Positions 26,989 through 36,366 of a stretch of 64,000 bases of DNA are shown here, one piece after another. The stretch comes from Palsa-504 sp963789225 (GTDB lineage Bacteria; Actinomycetota; Actinomycetes; Streptosporangiales; Streptosporangiaceae). Within the stretch, counting starts at the first letter, position 1, and every line of letters starts with the position of its first letter. Where the stretch lies: assembly GCA_963789225.1 (NCBI GenBank), contig CAWBKD010000023.1, positions 124,001 to 188,000 of the forward strand. The letters are read 5' to 3'. The notes beneath the pieces are model-generated. The model saw nothing but the letters and a program-made list of their open reading frames with translations, was not told where the DNA came from and made no database searches. A program made the translations under genes and the position numbers.

Positions 26989-27933
26989 GTGACCAGCCCC
27001 TTCGGCCCGCTCGTGGTGATCGCCAACCCGCGGTCCGGGCGCGGGAAGGTCGGGGCGCACCTGGTCGAGATCGAGCGCATCCTGACCGGCGCGGGGCTGA
27101 GCTACCGCATCGTGCGGACCACCCATCCCGGTCACGCCACCGAGGCCGCGCGGGACGCGCTGGACCACGGTGAGCGCTACCTGGTCGCGGCCGGCGGCGA
27201 CGGAACCGTCCACGAGGTGCTCAACGGCATGATCGACGGCGACCGGCCCGTCGCCGGAGACGCCGTGCTCGGGGTGATCGCGGCGGGCTCGGGGTGTGAC
27301 TTCGCGCGGTCGTTCGGCCTTCCCGGGGACGCCGTCGAGGCTGCCCGTCACCTGGCCGGCGACGGTGTCCGGCTGATCGACGTCGCCAAGGTCACCTTCA
27401 GGCCGGGTGCGGGGTCGGCCTCGGGCTCGGGTCCGGCGGAAGTGACCAGGTATTTCGCCAACATCGCGGAGGCCGGGCTGGGCGGAGCGGTGGTGAACAG
27501 GACCCTGCGGCTGCCGGGGTTCCTCGGGGGCGCCAGGTACTTCTTCGGGTTCTGGCTGACGCTGCCGGGCTTCGGGCCCCGGACCGTACGGCTTGACGCC
27601 GATGGCCAGGAGTTCAGCGGGCGGGCCTTCAACGTCGTGGTGGCGAACTGCCGGTTCTACGGCGGGGGCATGCAGATCTCGCCGAAGTCCGATCCCTGCG
27701 ACGGCGCGCTCGAGATACTCGTGATGAAGGGGCCGAAATCGGACGCGTTCACCACGCTGCCGAAGGTCTACCGCGGGACGCACCTTCCGCACCGCAACAT
27801 CGCCGAGCTACGGGCCAGCCGGGTCCGGATCGAGGCCGACCCGCCCCTGGAGATCGAGGCGGACGGGGAGATCCTGGGCACCACGCCCGCGACGTTCCAG
27901 GTCCTCCCCCTGGCGATCCGCGTCAAGGTGTGA
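26989..27933 (+). CDS. Diacylglycerol/sphingosine kinase-family lipid kinase
   Basis: A 314-residue protein with the DAGK catalytic domain. The N-terminal VVIANPRSGRGK nucleotide loop and the GGDGTVHEVLNGMI signature are intact, as is GVIAAGSGCDFARSFGLP (the GTGND-like loop reads GSGCD). It phosphorylates a lipid alcohol, probably diacylglycerol, feeding phosphatidic acid back into phospholipid synthesis. The start is GTG 26989, overlapping the stop of a 27-codon open frame that starts at 26909. It lies at the left end of a lipid-metabolism region and is convergent with the plsC-like gene. Confidence 0.92.
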   Translation: MTSPFGPLVVIANPRSGRGKVGAHLVEIERILTGAGLSYRIVRTTHPGHATEAARDALDHGERYLVAAGGDGTVHEVLNGMIDGDRPVAGDAVLGVIAAGSGCDFARSFGLPGDAVEAARHLAGDGVRLIDVAKVTFRPGAGSASGSGPAEVTRYFANIAEAGLGGAVVNRTLRLPGFLGGARYFFGFWLTLPGFGPRTVRLDADGQEFSGRAFNVVVANCRFYGGGMQISPKSDPCDGALEILVMKGPKSDAFTTLPKVYRGTHLPHRNIAELRASRVRIEADPPLEIEADGEILGTTPATFQVLPLAIRVKV

Positions 27934-27940
27934 CCGGGGG

Positions 27941-28623
27941 TCACCCTTGCCGGGCTAGGGCCGCCTTGCGGTCGGAGGCGAACATGGCCACGTACTCCTG
28001 GCCGGACAGCACCTGGATCGCGGTCATCACCTGGTCGGTGATCAGCCGCCGGGCCTTGCCCGGCGGCTCGCCCGCCAGCTCCGGAGCGATCTGCAGCGGC
28101 TTGCCGATCGTCACCCCGACGCGCCCGGGCCGCGGCACCACGTGCCCCGGCGGCAGCACCCGCCGCGTCCCCGACAGCGCCACCGGGATGACCGGCAGGC
28201 CCGACTTCAGCGCCAGCCAGCCGACCCCGGGCCGGCCCGGTACAGGCGCCCGTCCGGCGACCTCGTCCCCTCCGGATAGATGCCGAACAGCTTCCCCTCC
28301 CGCAGCAGCGCCAGCGCCGCCTCCAGCGTCTCCTGCGCGGCCCGCGGCCGTTCCGTTTCCATCTGCAGCTGGTTGGTCGCCTTCAGGTACGCGGCCAGCA
28401 GCCGGGCCGCGGGGCCGGACGCGGTGAAGTACCTAGCCGAGGCCGAGAACGTGACCGGCCGGTCAACCATCAGCGGCAGGAAGACCGAGTCGATGACCGA
28501 CAGGTGGTTGGCCGCCAGGATCGCGCCGCCGGAGGCGGGGATGTTCTCCGCGCCGGTCACCCTGGGCCGCCAGATCGTGTGCAGGAACGGGCCTGCCACG
28601 ATGCGCGATAGCTGGTACTGCAC
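27941..28623 (-). pseudogene. 1-acyl-glycerol-3-phosphate acyltransferase (PlsC family), frameshifted
   Basis: The N-terminal part, from ATG 28623, has the catalytic NHLSVID (HX4D) motif and YPEGTRSPDGRLYR substrate motif of PlsC. The C-terminal part (IPVALSGTRRVLPPG, then VTIGKPL) continues in another frame down to 27941. The break is near 28225-28240, where one G appears to be missing from a GGCCGGCCCGGGG-type stretch; restoring it would join both frames into a normal protein of about 225 residues. It is either a recent pseudogene or a sequencing error. The intact enzyme would acylate lysophosphatidic acid, which fits with the neighbouring lipid kinase. Confidence 0.85.
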
Positions 28624-28746
28624 GGGTCACTTTCTGCGTCGGGGGCCGACGATCATGGTACGCGGCGGGCCCTGTATGAGTAGGGATCCTTCGGCCATAA
28701 TTGGGCTAATCGCAATCCATGGGTACGAAGCGTTCTGGGGGGCCCG

Positions 28747-29730
28747 ATGAGCGTCGTGGTCGAACGAAACGTACTCAAGGAGTTCCAACGGCCGACCTGG
28801 CGGAGCCCGGCTCAGCTGGCCACGACGGCTATCGGGCTGGCGGCGGGCTGGATCCTCACCGACCGGGCGATTGCCGAGTCCTGGGCGCTCGGTGCGGTCG
28901 CCTCGCTCGTCATCGCGGTCTTCACGATCCGGGCTTTCATCATCTTCCACGACTGCGGCCATGGGTCATTCAGCCACTCACGCCGGCTGAATGCCCTGGT
29001 GGGCAGCGTCATCGGGGTTATCGTCTTCACCCCTTACACCTACTGGACGAGGGCCCACATAAGGCACCACGCCACGACCGGTGACCTCGACAGGAGAGGC
29101 TCCGGTGACCTCTGGATGATGACGACCGACGAATACCGGGCCGCCTCCCACGGCCGGCGCCTGTATTACCGGATCTACCACAATCCGGTCTTCCTGATGA
29201 CCGTTGGCCCAGTGATCAAGTTCGTCGTAGCCCAGCGCCTCCGCATGGACCCGAGATTGACAGGCCGACGGCTCAGGATATCGGTCTACCTGACCAATCT
29301 GGCGATCGTCGGCTACGTCGTGCTCATGTCGGCCTGGATGGGACCGTCCAGATATATAGCTGTCCAGCTCATGGTCCTGACTTTCGGGGGGATCCCGGCC
29401 GTTTACCTTTTCTACGTACAGCATTTCTTCCCCGGGACCTACTGGCGACGGCACGCCGATTGGGATTACGTGGAAGCGTCGATCGCGAGCAGTTCCCGGG
29501 TCGAGCTGCCCCGGTTCCTCCAGTGGGTCACCGGTAATATCGGCTTCCACCACATCCACCACCTGGCGCCTCGCATCCCGAACTACCTCCTGCCGCAAGC
29601 CCAAGCCGCCTGCCCGCAGCTCCAGCCGGGCGCCACCCTGACCCTGAGGTCGACCGCTACAATGTTGCGGACAAACCTCTGGGATGAGGCGGCGGGGCAC
29701 TTCGTCACGTTCGCGGAGGCCGGCTTCTGA
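28747..29730 (+). CDS. Membrane fatty acid desaturase
   Basis: A 327-residue di-iron membrane desaturase. The three histidine boxes are HDCGHGS (68-74), HIRHH (104-108) and HHIHH near residue 260 (GFHHIHHL). Several membrane helices surround them. It resembles acyl-lipid omega-6/delta-12-type desaturases, so it would place double bonds in membrane lipid acyl chains; the position is not predictable. Its stop codon overlaps the likely CTG/first codons of the next gene (CTGA at 29727-29730), implying co-expression with the transporter. Confidence 0.9.
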   Translation: MSVVVERNVLKEFQRPTWRSPAQLATTAIGLAAGWILTDRAIAESWALGAVASLVIAVFTIRAFIIFHDCGHGSFSHSRRLNALVGSVIGVIVFTPYTYWTRAHIRHHATTGDLDRRGSGDLWMMTTDEYRAASHGRRLYYRIYHNPVFLMTVGPVIKFVVAQRLRMDPRLTGRRLRISVYLTNLAIVGYVVLMSAWMGPSRYIAVQLMVLTFGGIPAVYLFYVQHFFPGTYWRRHADWDYVEASIASSSRVELPRFLQWVTGNIGFHHIHHLAPRIPNYLLPQAQAACPQLQPGATLTLRSTATMLRTNLWDEAAGHFVTFAEAGF

Positions 29731-29807
29731 ACCCGAAGGCGAAATCAAGCGAGCGCCTCCTCGCCGGGCTCGGCGTTCGCGGCGACGAGGTCGCCCGTCT
29801 CCGGACG

Positions 29808-32111
29808 GTGATGGTCAGTTCCTTCATGCTCGGGCTTTCCCTCGTCCTGTACTACTCGGCCGCCAACGCCATTTTCCTGACCCGATCCGGCATACAGAAA
29901 CTGCCCTACGTATACATCGTCAACGGCTTCCTGGTCATCGCGTTCGGTATCGGGCTGGCCTTCCTAGGGCGCCGCGTCACGTTCCGGACGCAGGCGCTGA
30001 CCCTGAACGTCGTGCTGGCCGCCACCATCCTGCTGTTGTGGGCCGGGATCAAGACGACCGGGAACCACGTCCTCATTTTCCTGATGATGGCGTGGTTCCG
30101 CCTGCTCTTCATCTACACCACGCTCAGCCTGTGGGAACTCGTTTCCCGCCTGTTCGATATACGCCAGGGCAAGCGGCTGTTGCCGCTGGTCGGGCTCGGG
30201 GTGATGCTGGCCTCCGTCGTCGGCGGTCTGCTCATCCCGGCGGTCGTGGCCGCCACCGGCGCCGTCAACCTGCTGCTGCTGTCTGCCGTGTTCCTCGGCC
30301 TGTACGCTCTTTCGCTCTCCCGCATCCTCCGGGACGTCAACGAAACGCGCCAGGAAACGAAGCGGAACCGGCGGGAGGGCCTGCGGCCCCTGGTGCAAGA
30401 CCGGTATACGCGAGCCATTTTCAGCCTGAAGACCTTCACCGTGCTGACGGCCTACCTGATCGAGTACGTCTTTTACGAGCAGGCCGCCCGGCACTTCCCG
30501 ACCCAGCAGTCCCTGGCCGGGTTCTTCGGCACCTTCACCGCCGGGATGACGCTCGCGATGATCCTGGTCGCCGCCCTGCTGGCCGGGCGGCTGATCGTGA
30601 GCCTGGGAGTGCGCGGCACCCTGTTCATCATGCCGTTGGCCATGACGGCCACGTCGCTGGCGGCGGCCGTCTACGGCGGCCTGATCGGCGTCGGCACCGC
30701 ATTCTTCGCCCTGGTCGCGCTGACGATGTTCGCGAACCAGGTGCTGGACAAGGGGGTGGACACCCCGGCGTTCGTCCTGCTGTTCCAGCCGATGCCGCGA
30801 GAGCGCCGCCTGCCCGCGCGCGTGGCCACCGAGGGCTGGCTCGGCTCGGTGGCCTTGATCCTCAGCGGCGTACTCCTGTTGTTGCTGACGTGGCTGCACC
30901 CGCCCAACGTCGTGCCCTTCGTCGGCCTCCTGGTCGTCGTGTCGGCCGCTTACCTGCTGCTCACCCGGACGGTCACGGCCCAGTACGCGACCGCCCTGCG
31001 GCGCGCCACGAACCGCGGCTTCGCCGCCGCGACAGCGCCGGCGGCGAACGGGCCTTCCGACGGGGTCGACACTCTGCTGAGCCGGCTGGCTCCCGGCGCC
31101 TCCTACCTCGACCAGGAGCAGGCGCGGGCGGAGTTGCGCGCGAGCACCCCCCTGCTGGACGACGAGCGGCTCGGCGCGGCCGTACAGGTCCAGGTCCAAA
31201 GCGCCCGCTCGCTGCTGGCCGCCGAGCGCGACCTGTCTGCCACCTGGCCCTTGCTGGCGCAGTGCCTGCACGAAGAGCTGGCCCGGGTCCAGGCCAACCT
31301 GTTTTCGCTGCTCTGCTGCTCGCGTGATGCCTCCGGGGCCCCCCTGGCGGACATCCTGCTTGATGCCGAGGCGCGGATCGCCAACGGAGTGGCTGACGAC
31401 CGGGCCAACGCCGTCGAATTGCTCGACGTGACGCTGCCGAAGTGGCTGAAACTCCCGGTGGTGGCCCTGGCCGAGGACCATGGACCGGTCCAGACACTAC
31501 GCAGGCTGGGCGTGGACCTCGTACCCGCCCCCACGACGGTCGAAGAACGCCTGGCGTTGATGGGAAATGACGCATCGCTCGGCAGTTGGACCCTGGGCCT
31601 GGTCCGCCTGGGCCTGGCCACAGCAAACGGCGGTGCCGCAAGCAACGACAAGGAAGCGCCCGCGATGTCAGACCTCGGCTCACCCGAGACGTACCCGCCA
31701 GAAGTCGCCTCCGTCGTATGGCTGAGGACGATCGACATTTTCGGGCGCGTGCCCTACCAGGTCCTCTCCGAGCTGTCGAGCAGGTTGCGACCGTATTCGG
31801 TGTCCGCCGGGGTGCGCGTCGTGACGGAGGGCGAAGAGGGCGATGAGCTGTACATCGTGCGGGCTGGGGAGGCTGCGGTCCAGCGCGGGGATCGGGTCGT
31901 GGCGCGACTGGGCCCGGGCTCGCTATTCGGGGAACTGGCCGTGCTCGACCCTGCGCCGCGCTCGGCCGACGTCGTAGCCACGGCCGATACGGATCTTCTC
32001 ATCCTCGACCGGACAACCTTGCTTGACCTCATGGCGCGGCGGCCCGAGGTTGCCGCCGACGTCATCACCATGCTCGTACGCCGGCTCCGAACCGGCACCT
32101 ACGAGGCCTGA
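29808..32111 (+). CDS. NTT/MFS-like transporter fused to a C-terminal cyclic nucleotide-binding domain
   Basis: A 767-residue protein. About 11-12 membrane helices fill residues 1-400 and resemble ADP/ATP-translocase-like (NTT) carriers (LYYSAANAIFLTRSG, TIDEQVL-like MFANQVLDKGVD). A helical HEAT-like soluble region (about 420-600) follows, and a cNMP-binding domain closes the protein (about 625-767) with FGELAVLDPAPRSADVVA, close to the phosphate-binding cassette. Related family members are known with NTT-HEAT-cNMP architecture. The substrate is unknown. In-frame N-terminal sequence reading LLAGLGVRGDEVARLR, common in the family, extends back to 29727 but offers only a CTG start; GTG 29805/ATG 29808 are the standard choices. 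Confidence 0.85.
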   Translation: MMVSSFMLGLSLVLYYSAANAIFLTRSGIQKLPYVYIVNGFLVIAFGIGLAFLGRRVTFRTQALTLNVVLAATILLLWAGIKTTGNHVLIFLMMAWFRLLFIYTTLSLWELVSRLFDIRQGKRLLPLVGLGVMLASVVGGLLIPAVVAATGAVNLLLLSAVFLGLYALSLSRILRDVNETRQETKRNRREGLRPLVQDRYTRAIFSLKTFTVLTAYLIEYVFYEQAARHFPTQQSLAGFFGTFTAGMTLAMILVAALLAGRLIVSLGVRGTLFIMPLAMTATSLAAAVYGGLIGVGTAFFALVALTMFANQVLDKGVDTPAFVLLFQPMPRERRLPARVATEGWLGSVALILSGVLLLLLTWLHPPNVVPFVGLLVVVSAAYLLLTRTVTAQYATALRRATNRGFAAATAPAANGPSDGVDTLLSRLAPGASYLDQEQARAELRASTPLLDDERLGAAVQVQVQSARSLLAAERDLSATWPLLAQCLHEELARVQANLFSLLCCSRDASGAPLADILLDAEARIANGVADDRANAVELLDVTLPKWLKLPVVALAEDHGPVQTLRRLGVDLVPAPTTVEERLALMGNDASLGSWTLGLVRLGLATANGGAASNDKEAPAMSDLGSPETYPPEVASVVWLRTIDIFGRVPYQVLSELSSRLRPYSVSAGVRVVTEGEEGDELYIVRAGEAAVQRGDRVVARLGPGSLFGELAVLDPAPRSADVVATADTDLLILDRTTLLDLMARRPEVAADVITMLVRRLRTGTYEA

Positions 32112-32140
32112 CGTGTCCGTCCGCTCGCGGCGGCTACGGA

Positions 32141-33025
32141 TCACGGCTGAGCGCGGATCTTTTCGCCGACTTTCTCGCCCAGCAGGACCTTAGTTTCGAT
32201 TTGTTTTCGAGAATGCTCCATGATATCGGAGTCGATACGAACGGTACCCGGCTTCAGCAAAATGAGAATGGCCGATCCGCCGAGGCTGAAGTAGCCCTTT
32301 TCCTGGCCGCGCAGGCAACTCGTTACGTCATGATTATTGATCTTGCCAACCAGGAGCGCACCCACCTCAACGGTCACAATGGTGCCGAAGTTGGCGGTCT
32401 CAATAATGGCGTACTCGCGGTGGTTCTCGCTGAACGCTTTATAACGCTTCGAGGAAATGGGCTGCACGGAGTGCAGTACTCCGTTGATGGCGCGAGTTCG
32501 GGTCACTTCACCGTCGTCCGCAAAGCAATAGCGGTGATAATCTTCCGTGCCCAGGCGGAATACCAGGCAGGTCCCTTCGTTGTACGCGGCCGCCAGCCCG
32601 GGGTCTCTAAGAAGCTCGGTTACCGTGTATGAGCTCTGCTTTACAGGAATACGGCCGTCGCTGCTGACCGAGTACGCGAGCAGCCTGGAATCGGCCACCG
32701 CGATCAGGGTATCTGGGTCGTTGGCTATCGGACGCCTGGCCGGGTCAATCTTACGGGTGACGAAGCTGTCGTAGGATTCGTAGCTTTGTCCAGGGTACTC
32801 GCTCATGTCTATACCAAACCGGTCGACGAGCGGCTGGATCTTTCGCGCAGAGGACGGGCGCTTATCCAGCATAGCGTTCAGGCCCGAATACCACGGCCGG
32901 GCGAAGACAGCACCGAGCAAAAGCCGGCCGAACATCGTCTCGTAAAGCAAATGGAGCCTTCGCTCGCCGTACTGCGGTTCGTCGTAGACTACTCCCCGCT
33001 TACGGTCGTACACTTGAACACTCAT
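32141..33025 (-). CDS. psd: Phosphatidylserine decarboxylase
   Basis: A 294-residue PSD. The self-cleavage motif is LGGS (in YFSLGGSAILILL), a variant of the usual LGST; cleavage gives the pyruvoyl group on Ser. The upstream EDYHRYCF segment carries the conserved histidine and TVEVGALLVGKINN is also typical. It converts phosphatidylserine to phosphatidylethanolamine at the membrane. The sequence looks like the long, type II-like PSD seen in some bacteria and eukaryotes rather than the short mycobacterial form. It runs against the transporter gene (stops 30 bp apart) and is divergent from the patatin gene; the PS synthase lies 2.5 kb away. Confidence 0.93.
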   Translation of the reverse strand: MSVQVYDRKRGVVYDEPQYGERRLHLLYETMFGRLLLGAVFARPWYSGLNAMLDKRPSSARKIQPLVDRFGIDMSEYPGQSYESYDSFVTRKIDPARRPIANDPDTLIAVADSRLLAYSVSSDGRIPVKQSSYTVTELLRDPGLAAAYNEGTCLVFRLGTEDYHRYCFADDGEVTRTRAINGVLHSVQPISSKRYKAFSENHREYAIIETANFGTIVTVEVGALLVGKINNHDVTSCLRGQEKGYFSLGGSAILILLKPGTVRIDSDIMEHSRKQIETKVLLGEKVGEKIRAQP

Positions 33026-33166
33026 TGTACTAGTACCCAGTGCGATGAGTAGGAATGCGCAGATTGCACCGAACTCTATACTAACTACGGGACGCTGAGC
33101 CTGGCCTGCCTTGGCGTAGCTACGGTAAGAGGCCGCGCCGGAAGCAAGGACGAGAAGGGGCCTGGC

Positions 33167-35395
33167 ATGTCAGACGCCGACTCACCGCAGGCCGCCGCGG
33201 CGCAGGCCCTGGACGCGATCGACGCGAGGGTACGGAAGGTTCTTCACCAGCTGCACCAGGCCATCGCCGTCTTCTCGGGCGGCGGCGTATCGGCCAGCCC
33301 GGCGGATGGCCTGGTCCTGACCGCTCACGACCTCGACCGGGCCATCGACTCCTGGCGGCAGCTCGTGCCGGCCGATCGCGAGATCAGGGCGGCACTCCTG
33401 CATGCGGTGGTGCGGCGCGCCGGGCTGTCGGCCACGATGTTCCCAGCCGTCGCGGCGGCCCTCGGAGTCGACGACCGGCAGGTAGCCGAGGCTTTCCACG
33501 CCCGGTACGGCACCGACATCACGCAGCTCATGGCCGAGGTACCGGTGCTGCCGCCCAGCCGCGACTTCGGCCCTAACCCGGCGCTTGACGCTCAGCGCTG
33601 GCTGGACCTCGAGCGGTCGTTCACCCGGGTCACCGTGGAGGCCGGCGAGGTCCTCTTCCGGGAGGGAGACGTCGGGGACAGCCTGTACGCCATCGTGACC
33701 GGGCGGGTGCGGATGCTGGTCGGGGAGCCGGGAGCCGAGCGGCCCATCCGCGACCTGGGTCCGGGTGAGCTGATCGGAGAAATGGCGCTGCTGACCGGCG
33801 AACCTCGGACGGCCACCGTCGCCGCCGTGCGCGACACGGAGCTTTACCGGCTCACCGCGGACAGCGTGGAACAGTACCTGTTCAGCGACGTGTCGGTCAT
33901 GCGCCGGATCATGACGACGCTGGCCCGCCGCCTGGCCCACGCCCCGTCCGCTGCGGCGGCAGCGCAACCGTCCGTGAGCAGCGTCGCCCTGGTGGCAGCC
34001 GGCGATATCCCGCCGCCCGAGGTCGCCCGCTTCTGTGAGGTCCTGGGGGCCTTCTTGTCCGGGGACCTGCGGGTGGCGGTGCTGAGTCCCCGCACGGTGG
34101 AGGCGGCCGTGGGGGCGGGAGCCACCGCCGACGCCGACGGCGCGGAAGCCGCGGGGCTCGCCGGCTGGCTGCGCGATCAGGAGGACCGTCACGACCTCGT
34201 GCTGTATGCCCCCGCGCCGGGGCCGGAAACGCCGTCCCGGGACTCCGGGGACCCCGGCTTCTGGGACCGGTTGTGCGTGCGGGAGGCGGACGTCGTGCTC
34301 CTGGTCGGCCGGGCCGGTGCCAGCCCGCGGCTCGGGCCGACGGAGCAGCGCCTGCTCGCAGGCAGCACGGCGCGGAAGGCTCGCAGGGAGTTGGTGCTGC
34401 TGCACGATGACCAGCGGCCGGGCACCTGGCAGACGGGGCAATGGCTCAGCCAGCGTCAGCTCGGCCGGGCTCATCACGTCGTCCCCGATGACCCGGCGCA
34501 CCTCGGGCGGCTGGCCCGGTTCCTGCTCGACGTCCCGGTCGGCCTGGTCCTGAGCGGAGGCGGCGTACGGGGTTTCGGTCACGCCGGGGTACTGAGGGCG
34601 CTACACGAACACGGTGTCCCGGTCGACGTGATCTGCGGGACAAGCGCCGGCGCCCTGGTCGGCGGCCAGTTCGCCATGGGCTGGACGCCCAGGCAGATCG
34701 AGCGGCGTAACGTGCGGCTCTTCGGCGTCCCCCGGCGGCGGCTGATGGACTACACCATCCCCACGACCTCGATCGTCGGTGCCGTCCAGCTCAACAAGGT
34801 CCTGAACGTGATCTTCGGTGACCGCCGCATCGAGGATCTGTGGATCCCCTACCTGTGTACGATCACCGACCTGACCGCGGCGGAACTGGTCGTCCGCGAC
34901 GCCGGCTCCCTGCGCGACGCGGTGCGGGCCAGTTCCTCCCTCCCGGTCCTGCTCCCCCCGGTGGTGGGATCGGACGGGCACCTGCTGGCCGACGGCGGCG
35001 TGCTCAACAACCTCCCCGTGCTGCCGCTGGTCAACCGCACGGCGCTCGGCGCGCTCATCCTCGTCAACGTCACGGCGCCCTTCTACACCGCTGACGAACC
35101 TTACGACTACTCGGACAGCCTCCCGCTCGGCCGGGTCCTGCGCAGCCGCCTGAACCCGCTGGCCGCCCCGCTCGTGGCCCCCGGCATCGGGCAGGTGCTG
35201 CTCCGGGTCATGGAAATCGGCTCGAAGAGCCTCGAGTCCGGGCAGATAGCGCGCGCGGACGTGTATATCCGTCCCCACTTCGACTCGGCGTCCTATACCG
35301 ACACCACGCAACTCCCGGCTGTCATCCGGGCCGGATACGAAGCGGCCCGCGAGGCCCTGGCCGGGTGGGACAGTTCGGGAATCCCGTTCCGATGA
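33167..35395 (+). CDS. Patatin-like phospholipase with cyclic nucleotide-binding domain (NTE-like)
   Basis: A 742-residue protein. An N-terminal helical region (1-140) is followed by a cNMP-binding domain (about 145-265; IGEMALLTGEPRTATV cassette with the ligand Arg), a central NTE-like region (about 270-450), and a patatin domain with the oxyanion loop SGGGVRGFGHAG, nucleophile GTSAG (about residue 490) and the dyad aspartate DGG (about 610). This order is that of neuropathy-target-esterase relatives, which deacylate phospholipids and lysophospholipids. No membrane helix is obvious. Its stop overlaps the ATG of the following small membrane gene. The neighbours make and modify phosphatidylethanolamine, a plausible substrate. 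Confidence 0.92.
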   Translation: MSDADSPQAAAAQALDAIDARVRKVLHQLHQAIAVFSGGGVSASPADGLVLTAHDLDRAIDSWRQLVPADREIRAALLHAVVRRAGLSATMFPAVAAALGVDDRQVAEAFHARYGTDITQLMAEVPVLPPSRDFGPNPALDAQRWLDLERSFTRVTVEAGEVLFREGDVGDSLYAIVTGRVRMLVGEPGAERPIRDLGPGELIGEMALLTGEPRTATVAAVRDTELYRLTADSVEQYLFSDVSVMRRIMTTLARRLAHAPSAAAAAQPSVSSVALVAAGDIPPPEVARFCEVLGAFLSGDLRVAVLSPRTVEAAVGAGATADADGAEAAGLAGWLRDQEDRHDLVLYAPAPGPETPSRDSGDPGFWDRLCVREADVVLLVGRAGASPRLGPTEQRLLAGSTARKARRELVLLHDDQRPGTWQTGQWLSQRQLGRAHHVVPDDPAHLGRLARFLLDVPVGLVLSGGGVRGFGHAGVLRALHEHGVPVDVICGTSAGALVGGQFAMGWTPRQIERRNVRLFGVPRRRLMDYTIPTTSIVGAVQLNKVLNVIFGDRRIEDLWIPYLCTITDLTAAELVVRDAGSLRDAVRASSSLPVLLPPVVGSDGHLLADGGVLNNLPVLPLVNRTALGALILVNVTAPFYTADEPYDYSDSLPLGRVLRSRLNPLAAPLVAPGIGQVLLRVMEIGSKSLESGQIARADVYIRPHFDSASYTDTTQLPAVIRAGYEAAREALAGWDSSGIPFR

Positions 35396-35724
35396 AGACG
35401 AGCTGGCTGGAGTGCAGGATCTGGGCTGCCCTCACCTTCGTGGATCTCTGCCTGGACCTAGGGTTCGTCATCGTGGTCATTTACCGCGCATCCCAGGGCA
35501 CGCTCGGGATGTGGGAACCGCCGACGAGCACCATCGTGGCGCTGACGGTCCTGCTAATCGTCGGCGGCTACGCTGTTCACCTCACCAATCCGCGCCGCCG
35601 TCCGGCCACTGGCTTTCCGGACTCTCATCAGCAGTTCCCTGGCGATCACCAGGATCAGCATCGTGGAGAAGACCACGAGGGGAGCAGCCCACGGAAGGAC
35701 GGCGGTAAAGACGAGGGCAAGTAG
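35392..35724 (+). CDS. Small membrane protein coupled to the patatin gene
   Basis: A 110-residue frame starting with an ATGA overlap at the patatin stop. The first 65 residues (MKTSWLECRIWAALTF onward) hold two hydrophobic helices (about 10-28 and 45-62). The remaining part is antisense to the end of the PS synthase gene and is hydrophilic and low in complexity. The coupling and the hydrophobic half favour a real gene; the 171-bp overlap with pssA weakens that, and a shorter translated product or a truncated gene is possible. I do not recognise the family. Confidence 0.5.
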   Translation: MKTSWLECRIWAALTFVDLCLDLGFVIVVIYRASQGTLGMWEPPTSTIVALTVLLIVGGYAVHLTNPRRRPATGFPDSHQQFPGDHQDQHRGEDHEGSSPRKDGGKDEGK

Positions 35725-36300
35725 GAAAGCCCGGCCGCGCCACGTCCTGACGATACGTTCCGGAGTGAAGAAGGCTCCCTTTTCCACCCGTATCTTCGAG
35801 AGCATCAGGTACGACAGCACCACCATCAAGGCGAAGACGAGCCACGGGTATGGGTAGTGGTGCCAGACCCGTGAGCTGAGCAAGACGAAGCCGACGAGGA
35901 TATCGGCCGCCGGCGGTGAGGGCAGCCCGATGAAATAGAGCCGGTCGCGCACCTCGGTCGCCTGGAAGTAGGCCAGGCGGGCCAGCACGGCCGCAGTCCA
36001 GCCCGCCGCGATCAGGCCGCCCGCGGCCCAGCCCTTGAAGTACACGGCGTAAACCAGGACGCCGGGCGCCACCCCGACCGTGACGGCGTCGGAGAGCGTG
36101 TCCAGGTATTTGCCAAAGGGACTCGTGGCGTGCAATAGCCGGGCGGCCAGGCCGTCGAACGTGTCGACGACACTGGCGAACACGATCAAATAGGCGCTGG
36201 CCGCATACTGCCCACCGAACGCGTCCTGGATGGCCAGAATGCCCAGGACCAGACTCGCCATGGTTATGGCGTTGGGAGCGGCATAGCGGAGCCGGTTCAC
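35554..36300 (-). CDS. pssA: CDP-diacylglycerol-serine O-phosphatidyltransferase
   Basis: A 248-residue membrane enzyme with about seven helices. The CDP-alcohol phosphotransferase signature DG-x2-AR-x8-G-x3-D-x3-D is intact in DGLAARLLHATSPFGKYLD and the following LSDAV. It makes phosphatidylserine from CDP-diacylglycerol and serine, the substrate for the decarboxylase at 32141. The choice of serine as the acceptor rests on similarity of the N-terminal PNAITMASLVLGILAI region and the nearby psd. Its 3' end overlaps the small gene on the other strand. Confidence 0.88.
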   Translation of the reverse strand: MNRLRYAAPNAITMASLVLGILAIQDAFGGQYAASAYLIVFASVVDTFDGLAARLLHATSPFGKYLDTLSDAVTVGVAPGVLVYAVYFKGWAAGGLIAAGWTAAVLARLAYFQATEVRDRLYFIGLPSPPAADILVGFVLLSSRVWHHYPYPWLVFALMVVLSYLMLSKIRVEKGAFFTPERIVRTWRGRAFLLALVFTAVLPWAAPLVVFSTMLILVIARELLMRVRKASGRTAARIGEVNSVAADD

Positions 36301-36366
36301 ATCTTGGATCTTGGCATAGGTGGCGGCCTCACCCCGAGGGCAGAATCGCCCAGTAACCTCCGGAAA

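Noticed and set aside
26909..26992. 27-codon leader-like ORF before the lipid kinase, overlapping its GTG
   Set aside because: Stop-start overlap is suggestive, but no ribosome site, no homologue recognised and too short to support.
29964..31481. 505-codon minus-strand frame opposite the NTT-like transporter
   Set aside because: Product of GC3 bias; Gln/Arg/Gly-rich and fully antisense to a membrane protein.
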